Part shown: positions 29,053 to 32,878 of the stretch, in pieces
Numbering within the stretch: the stretch's first letter is position 1
Layout of the letters: every line of letters begins with the position of its first letter
Source of the DNA: Acidimicrobiaceae bacterium
GTDB lineage: Bacteria; Actinomycetota; Acidimicrobiia; Acidimicrobiales; Ilumatobacteraceae
Length of the DNA stretch: 32,878 nt
Assembly: GCA_002698945.1 (NCBI GenBank)
Contig: NZZV01000001.1
Coordinates: 1-32,878, forward strand
Reading direction: 5' to 3'
The notes under the pieces: model-generated
The model's database searches: none
Told to the model about the DNA's origin: nothing
What the model saw: the letters and a program-made list of their open reading frames with translations, nothing else
Position numbers and translations under genes: made by a program

Positions 29053-29368
29053 ACGGACCAGACCGCGGCGCGGTGCTCGTTGCTCCGTGGGGTCCAGCCC
29101 GACCGTGTCGGGACTTGCCCTCCTGGTCGAAGGACTGGGACCGAGGCAGACCGCAGAGCCGCAAGGGGTCCAAGCAGAGTCGCATCTCGCGAACCGCGTC
29201 GAGTTCTGCGCCCACCCGGGACCTCGGGTTGTGAGACCCGAAGGTCATCCGTGCTCTGGCGGACGACGCCGCAGACTCGACGCGTCCCATGCGCGAAGCC
29301 GCAGGTCAGGGGGTTGGCCACCTGCGACGGCCCGTCGCCTACGGCCATCGAGCCCGGTCTCGGCGGAG

Positions 29369-29395
29369 GCTGTACAACAGTTCGTGTTGTACAGC
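29369..29395. repeat. perfect inverted repeat containing GTTGTAC, inside the right island end
   Basis: GCTGTACAAC (29369-29378) and GTTGTACAGC (29386-29395) are exact reverse complements around the loop AGTTCGT. It carries the same GTTGTAC heptamer found twice inside the left end at 2898-2915, at a comparable distance from the tRNA-fragment repeat. It could be a recombinase or excisionase site, or simply a hairpin. Confidence 0.45.
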
Positions 29396-29409
29396 GGCTC
29401 GAAATGGCA

Positions 29410-29447
29410 AGAGGCCCCTCCCGAGATTCGGCTCGGAAAGGGCCTCT
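29410..29447 (-). terminator. nested hairpin beside the right tRNA fragment
   Basis: AGAGGCCC (29410-29417) pairs with GGGCCTCT (29440-29447), with an inner stem CCGAG (29421-29425) and CTCGG (29432-29436). On the minus strand it lies 16 bp beyond the 3' end of the tRNA fragment, where a tRNA terminator belongs. The equivalent place at the left copy holds a different hairpin, so the DNA downstream of each tRNA end differs, as expected of separate element ends. Confidence 0.55.
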
Positions 29448-29463
29448 GACCTGGTGTTACTTG

Positions 29464-29508
29464 GTGGCGGGGGCAGGATTTGAACCTGCGACCTTCGGGT
29501 TATGAGAA
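29464..29508 (-). repeat. right att-like repeat: 3' part of a tRNA gene, anticodon CAT
   Basis: Exact 45-bp copy of 2734-2778 in the same orientation. It covers the anticodon loop through the T-arm to the acceptor 3' strand and the discriminator base. The DNA on its high-coordinate side does not form the 5' half of a tRNA (no D-arm, no matching anticodon-stem strand), so this is not an intact gene either. It is the right border of the proposed island, and may equally be the left border of a further element to the right. Confidence 0.85.
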
Positions 29509-29805
29509 TTATGGTCGCCAATTTTGGAGGTCCTGGTAGACCGGCATCTTGCCTGGTCACGGCCACTCTACACGTATCCGTCATTGTCCGCCAGTGACCG
29601 CTGTTGACCCTGGTGTTGGTACATATTTGGTACATCCGATACCTCCAAACTGCGGCCACGCAACGTGGTCGCCGCCTTGGTGTCACGGAACGAACCGGGT
29701 TCGTTCGATCGGTCCGATGGTACCTGGCCTCGCGGTGATGACCCCGGGCACGCCTCACCCGACAGATCGCCCCGCAGCCATCCCGCTCTCGTGACCTGTG
29801 GCCGC
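29509..29805. other. gene-free stretch right of the repeat, with palindromes
   Basis: About 300 bp without a credible gene. It contains the TGGTACAT repeat pair (29617-29635, listed separately), a small hairpin CCACG-caa-CGTGG (29656-29668), and the perfect palindrome GAACGAACCGGGTTCGTTC (29688-29706). The latter is about 100 bp beyond the stop of the leftward aspartyl-protease-like gene and could act as its terminator or as a protein-binding site. Confidence 0.5.
29617..29635 (+). repeat. paired TGGTACAT direct repeats (arm-type site candidate), right copy
   Basis: Exact copy of the 19 bp at 2642-2660, TGGTACATATTTGGTACAT, in the same orientation. Here it lies 108 bp to the right of the tRNA fragment, that is, outside the island on this side too. 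If these are arm sites, they belong to the elements flanking the island and not to the island itself. Confidence 0.5.
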
Positions 29806-30243
29806 CTACGACACTTCGACCGTCGAGGTGGACGCGTCGATGCGCGTGGGGAATCTGTCGAACCATCCGCGCTGCCCCAGCAGGACGCCGAAGGGAAGCG
29901 TCCAGCCTTGGCGGGCGCCGAGCGGAAGGGTCCACGTCACCGGCTCGGCTCCTCGCTCGGGCGGGTGCAACCGCAGTTCCACCTCGAACACGGGCGTCGG
30001 TGTGAACCGTCCACCGACCGTCAGCGCGATCTCGTAGAGCGGCTCGGCACGGTCAAGGTCGATGCCGAGTTCACCGAAGAGTGTGGCGTTGGCGACCGAC
30101 GCGGGCGAGCCTGAGTCCACGACTCCGAGCACGGCTGGAAGACCTGGGGAGATCACCAGCGGCACGGCCGGTCGAAGCACCCGCGAGGCATCCGGGTACG
30201 GCGGCTCGTCGAGATCCTGATGGCGGTAGATCCAGCTGGTCAC
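29806..30243 (-). CDS. retropepsin-like aspartyl protease family protein
   Basis: A 145-residue protein with one D-S-G motif in a hydrophobic setting (AVLGVVDSGSPASVANATLFGELGI), the layout of single-domain retroviral-type aspartyl proteases that act as dimers. The rest is beta-rich (EIALTVGGRFTPTPVFEVELRLHP). The second hydrophobic-Gly motif of the family is not obvious, so activity is uncertain. The start is GTG 30243. It follows the small DUF5678-like gene by 18 bp and is probably co-transcribed with it. The substrate is unknown. Confidence 0.6.
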   Translation of the reverse strand: MTSWIYRHQDLDEPPYPDASRVLRPAVPLVISPGLPAVLGVVDSGSPASVANATLFGELGIDLDRAEPLYEIALTVGGRFTPTPVFEVELRLHPPERGAEPVTWTLPLGARQGWTLPFGVLLGQRGWFDRFPTRIDASTSTVEVS

Positions 30244-30261
30244 GACGAGCGGGCGTGGCGC

Positions 30262-30450
30262 TCAATCGAGCCCGACGAACAGCGGGGCATCCGCTTCTGG
30301 CACACGGTGGACGGCCACATCGGCTCCGAATCCCTTGCCCTTGCAAGCGGTGAGCAGCTCGTCGAGTTCGCTCGCATCGGCCACGACATCGCCGTCCTCG
30401 TTGACCGCTACCCAACGCCCACGGTACTGGTCGACGAGTTCGCGCTTCAT
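30262..30450 (-). CDS. DUF5678-like small protein
   Basis: A 62-residue protein beginning MKRELVDQYRGRWVAVNEDGDVVADAS and ending with KGFGADVAVHRVPEADAPLFVG. The pattern (Y-x-G-x-WVA, a short beta-hairpin with G-x-VVA, a helix, then a strand with V-x-RVP) matches small DUF5678-type proteins, which, from memory, often sit next to a retropepsin-like gene. ATG 30450. It could be a partner or regulator of the neighbouring protease-like protein. Divergent from the gene at 30580, with a 129-bp gap. Confidence 0.6.
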   Translation of the reverse strand: MKRELVDQYRGRWVAVNEDGDVVADASELDELLTACKGKGFGADVAVHRVPEADAPLFVGLD

Positions 30451-30579
30451 GATGTGAGCCTACCGTTCGGCACCTGTCCCGGCGGGCCAGCGGTCCCGGG
30501 ATGGCCACCTTCGTCGACGGCCGAGAGCGAATCATCTGAGCGGCTCCACAACTTGTCGCTGCATCGTAGAGTTGCGCAC

Positions 30580-31140
30580 GTGGCGCGACGATCGGGATCG
30601 AACGCTTCGCAGCGGAAGTCGTCGCCGCTCGGTTCGCTGGATCCGGCCGAGCGCGGCGTGGTGCTCGACCGGCTGCTGATCGTGCATCCCGAGCTGCACG
30701 GCGATGCCGAGCGCCTCGCGACTGACTTGTTGGTGGCGGTGTCGGTCGAGCGGGTGGCGTCCGAGGTCGAGGCTGCGTTGGTCTGGATCTCGTTGGATGC
30801 GCTTGCTGCCCGTTCGGGCCGGATGTTGGGCCGCGGCTATGTCCACGAGAGCGAGGCGGCCTGGGAGTTGGTCAACGAGGCGATCGAGCCGTTCCGAGCA
30901 GATCTGGATCGACGGGCTGCGCTCGGTCTGCTCGATGCAGCGGCCAACCTGGCGGTCGGAACCGTGGCCGGGGTCTATCGGGTACGCGAGCCCGAGGAGG
31001 GGACGGTGTTGGCCTACGCCGGAGAAGACACACCAACCGATCTTGCAGAAGAGTTCCTCGATCGCGCCGCGAAGCTCGGTGTGGCGCTGCCCGACGACGC
31101 TGCCGAGTCACACTGGCCCGGTTGGTCCGACCTGTGGTGA
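30580..31140 (+). CDS. protein of unknown function (186 aa)
   Basis: Starts at GTG 30580 (VARRSGSNASQRK). After a basic N-terminal 15 residues the protein is strongly helical: PAERGVVLDRLLIVHPELHGDAERLATDLL, VASEVEAALVWISLDALAARSG, EAAWELVNEAIEPFRADLDRRAALG, then LLDAAANLAVGTVAGVYRVRE. I recognise this as a common type of small bacterial protein but cannot assign a family or function. It lies 13 bp upstream of the primase-helicase gene and is probably co-transcribed with it, so it may belong to the same mobile or defence unit. An open frame continues upstream but loses sense before this GTG. Confidence 0.65.
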   Translation: MARRSGSNASQRKSSPLGSLDPAERGVVLDRLLIVHPELHGDAERLATDLLVAVSVERVASEVEAALVWISLDALAARSGRMLGRGYVHESEAAWELVNEAIEPFRADLDRRAALGLLDAAANLAVGTVAGVYRVREPEEGTVLAYAGEDTPTDLAEEFLDRAAKLGVALPDDAAESHWPGWSDLW

Positions 31141-31153
31141 TCGCCCACATCCG

Positions 31154-32878
31154 ATGAACGGCGGCACCGGCGACGCGGTCTCCTACGAGGATCTCCTCGC
31201 CGAGCTAGCGACGCTGCGGGAGGAGAACGACCGGCTCCGTGGTCTGCTCGGTCTCGACGAACGACCCGACGACGGCCATGCGCGGGCGTGGGCACCGACG
31301 CTGCTCACCGAAACGACCGAACAACCGTCAGTGGACGCGTCGTCGACGGCTGCGGACAAGCTCGCGTTGTTGTGGTCCTTGTTCGGGGCCCGCGCCGATG
31401 TCTACGCGCAGCGGTGGGAGAGCGCGTCGAGCGGCAAGTCCGGTTGGTCACCGGCGACGAAGGACCGCTGGGCGAAGGGCCGACCTCCGAGGAGTTATCT
31501 GGCGTTGACGGACGACGTGTTCATCTCCCATCTGCGCGGCGAGGCGACGATCGGGATCTACCCGCTGCTCCGCGGCGACACGTGCGCGTTGCTGGCGTGC
31601 GACTTCGACAAGGGCACGTGGGCGCTCGACGCCCTGGCATATCTCGACGCATGCCACCGCAACGCCGTTCCCGCGGCGCTCGAGCGTTCCCGGTCCGGGA
31701 ACGGGGCGCACGTGTGGATCTTCTTCGACGCGCCGGTCGCCGCGTCGGCGGCCCGCGCGATGGGCGCCGCGCTGTTACGTCAGGCGATGACGGCGCGCGC
31801 CGAGCTCGACCTGTCGAGCTACGACCGGTTCTTCCCATCACAGGACTTCATGCCCAAAGCAGGGTTCGGGAACCTCATCGCGCTCCCGCTGCACGGGACA
31901 TCGACGGCGAGGGGCACCACACTGTTCCTGGACCCCACCACGATGGACCCGTGGCCGGACCAGTGGGCGTTCCTGTCGTCGATCGCACGCATGACACCCG
32001 ATGCTGTCGAGTCGCTCGCTGAGACACTTCGACCCGTCGACGCGGGCCCAGCGCTGTCGCTGGCCGAGGTGGCCAAAGCAGGCGGGCCACCACCGCCGCC
32101 GGTGGTGCGTGCCCGACTCGGCGCCGAGCTGTCGATCGGACGGGCGGGCCTCCCACCAGCGGTGATCGCCGGATTGAAACACCTCGGGTCGATCGCGAAC
32201 CCGGAGTTCTTCGAGAAGCAACGCATGCGGTTCTCGACCTGGGACACACCCCGGTTCATCAGCGCCTACCGCGAGGACCTCGAGTGGCTCCACCTTCCCC
32301 GCGGGCTCACCGGCCAGGTCATCGATCTGCTCGAAGGCCTCGGCAGCACCGTCGACCTCGGCGATGATCGACCGCAACCGGCCGCTGTGAACTTCGAGTT
32401 CGACGGCGCCCTTCGGGCGCAGCAGCAAGCCGCCGTCGCCGATCTGGTCGACCACGATCTCGGCGTGCTCGTCGCACCGCCTGGAGCGGGCAAGACGGTG
32501 ATGGCGTGTGCGGTGATCGCGCACCACGGCACCCCGACACTCGTCGTGGTGGACCGCAAGGAGCTCGTCGACCAATGGCGCTCCCGCCTCCACGACCACC
32601 TCGGGATCGCACCATCCCAGATCGGCCAGATCGGCGGCGGCCGCAAAAAGCCCACCGGGATCATCGACGTGGCGATGATCCAAAGCCTGGCCCGCCGCGA
32701 CGACGCATCGTTGTTCGACGCTTACGGCCTGATCGTCGTCGACGAATGCCACCACCTCCCAGCGGTGTCGTTCACGACCTGCATGCGCGCCGCGAGAACC
32801 CGCCGCTGGCTCGGCCTCACCGCGACCCCGTACCGGCGCGACAAACTCGAAGCGCTCATCGCGTTCCAGTGCGGGCCA
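31154..32878 (+). CDS. TOTE-type primase-helicase (3' end outside window)
   Basis: A frame of 575 codons open to the last base of the window. Residues 12-35 look coiled-coil. Residues 65-300 form an archaeo-eukaryotic-primase-like domain of the TOTE conflict-system type: the metal-binding D150-x-D152 in LLACDFDKGTW, the nucleotide-binding S-x-x-x-x-H186 segment ERSRSGNGAHVWIFF, and FGNLIALPLHG. From about residue 410 a superfamily II helicase of the XPB/UvrB-like group starts: a Q-rich motif, Walker A VAPPGAGKT near 439, DECHH as motif II, and LTATPYRRD as motif III, where the window ends. In this family such proteins are encoded by transposon-like or defence-linked loci; a nuclease or further domains may follow outside the window. 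ATG 31154. Confidence 0.82.
   Translation, partial: MNGGTGDAVSYEDLLAELATLREENDRLRGLLGLDERPDDGHARAWAPTLLTETTEQPSVDASSTAADKLALLWSLFGARADVYAQRWESASSGKSGWSPATKDRWAKGRPPRSYLALTDDVFISHLRGEATIGIYPLLRGDTCALLACDFDKGTWALDALAYLDACHRNAVPAALERSRSGNGAHVWIFFDAPVAASAARAMGAALLRQAMTARAELDLSSYDRFFPSQDFMPKAGFGNLIALPLHGTSTARGTTLFLDPTTMDPWPDQWAFLSSIARMTPDAVESLAETLRPVDAGPALSLAEVAKAGGPPPPPVVRARLGAELSIGRAGLPPAVIAGLKHLGSIANPEFFEKQRMRFSTWDTPRFISAYREDLEWLHLPRGLTGQVIDLLEGLGSTVDLGDDRPQPAAVNFEFDGALRAQQQAAVADLVDHDLGVLVAPPGAGKTVMACAVIAHHGTPTLVVVDRKELVDQWRSRLHDHLGIAPSQIGQIGGGRKKPTGIIDVAMIQSLARRDDASLFDAYGLIVVDECHHLPAVSFTTCMRAARTRRWLGLTATPYRRDKLEALIAFQCGP

Larger units (their letters stand above)
29053..29463. other. gene-free right end of the island
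   Basis: About 410 bp between the hypB stop and the right tRNA-fragment repeat hold no credible gene; the open frames here are short and have no recognisable protein features. A weak hairpin just after hypB (ACCGC 29062-29066 with GCGGT 29070-29074) may end the rightward transcript. The segment ACCTCGGGTTGTGAGA at 29221-29236 differs from the tRNA-fragment segment ACCTTCGGGTTATGAGA by one gap and one substitution, a possible decayed third copy. Two hairpins near the right edge are listed separately. Confidence 0.55.

Noticed and set aside
29080-29505. A 141-codon plus-strand open frame at the right island end, a possible integrase remnant
   Set aside because: No recombinase motif (R-HxxR-Y) and low-complexity composition; it ends inside the tRNA fragment.
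29339-29935. A 198-codon minus-strand open frame across the right repeat, with the peptide RRSQVQILPPPPS
   Set aside because: That peptide is the well-known spurious translation of a tRNA 3' end. The rest has no protein-like features and crosses several palindromes.

Overview
The window is high-GC DNA with actinobacterial gene content, most likely from an aerobic soil or aquatic actinomycete; an acidimicrobial relative is a guess from gene style only. Its centre is a compact, self-contained gene set for living on H2 and CO2. This set lies between two exact 45-bp direct repeats (2734-2778 and 29464-29508), each being the 3' part of a tRNA gene with anticodon CAT, in the same orientation. That is the usual footprint of site-specific integration into a tRNA gene, so I read 2734-29508 as a genomic island of about 26.7 kb. 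It has no integrase of its own.

Layout. Left flank (1-2733): a DUF6518-like membrane protein running off the edge, a GNAT acetyltransferase, a 5'-truncated FtsK/SpoIIIE ATPase, insertion-sequence-like terminal repeats, and a pair of 11-bp-spaced direct repeats next to the first tRNA fragment. Island, leftward operon (15409 down to 2996): DUF1641 protein, the small and large subunits of an actinobacterial-type (group 1h-like) [NiFe] hydrogenase, its maturation protease, two small proteins of unknown function, a TPR protein, a NifU-Rieske fusion, an NHL-repeat protein, then hypF, hypC, hypD and hypE. Island, centre: an AraC-family regulator (+) and a CbbR-like LysR regulator (-), which converge on each other while each diverges from one operon. 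Island, rightward operon (17777 to 29052): fructose bisphosphatase, phosphoribulokinase, transketolase, class II aldolase, red-type form I RuBisCO large and small subunits, the activase CbbX, ribulose-phosphate 3-epimerase, an orphan NuoF/HoxF-like flavoprotein, hypA and hypB. Right flank (29509-32878): gene-free DNA with palindromes and another 11-bp-spaced repeat pair, an aspartyl-protease-like protein with a small DUF5678-like partner, an unrecognised protein, and a TOTE-type primase-helicase running off the end, which suggests a second mobile element.

How the genes fit together. The hydrogenase would oxidise H2, possibly at trace level. Electrons could pass through iron-sulfur carriers to the respiratory chain, and perhaps through the NuoF-like protein to NAD. 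The rightward operon supplies most Calvin-cycle steps that central metabolism lacks; PGK and GAPDH are not present and would come from the host. The Ni/Fe maturation genes are split, hypCDEF with the hydrogenase and hypAB behind the RuBisCO genes, so working hydrogenase may need both operons to be expressed. The main proposal is that H2-driven carbon fixation is packaged here as one transferable unit with its own two regulators.
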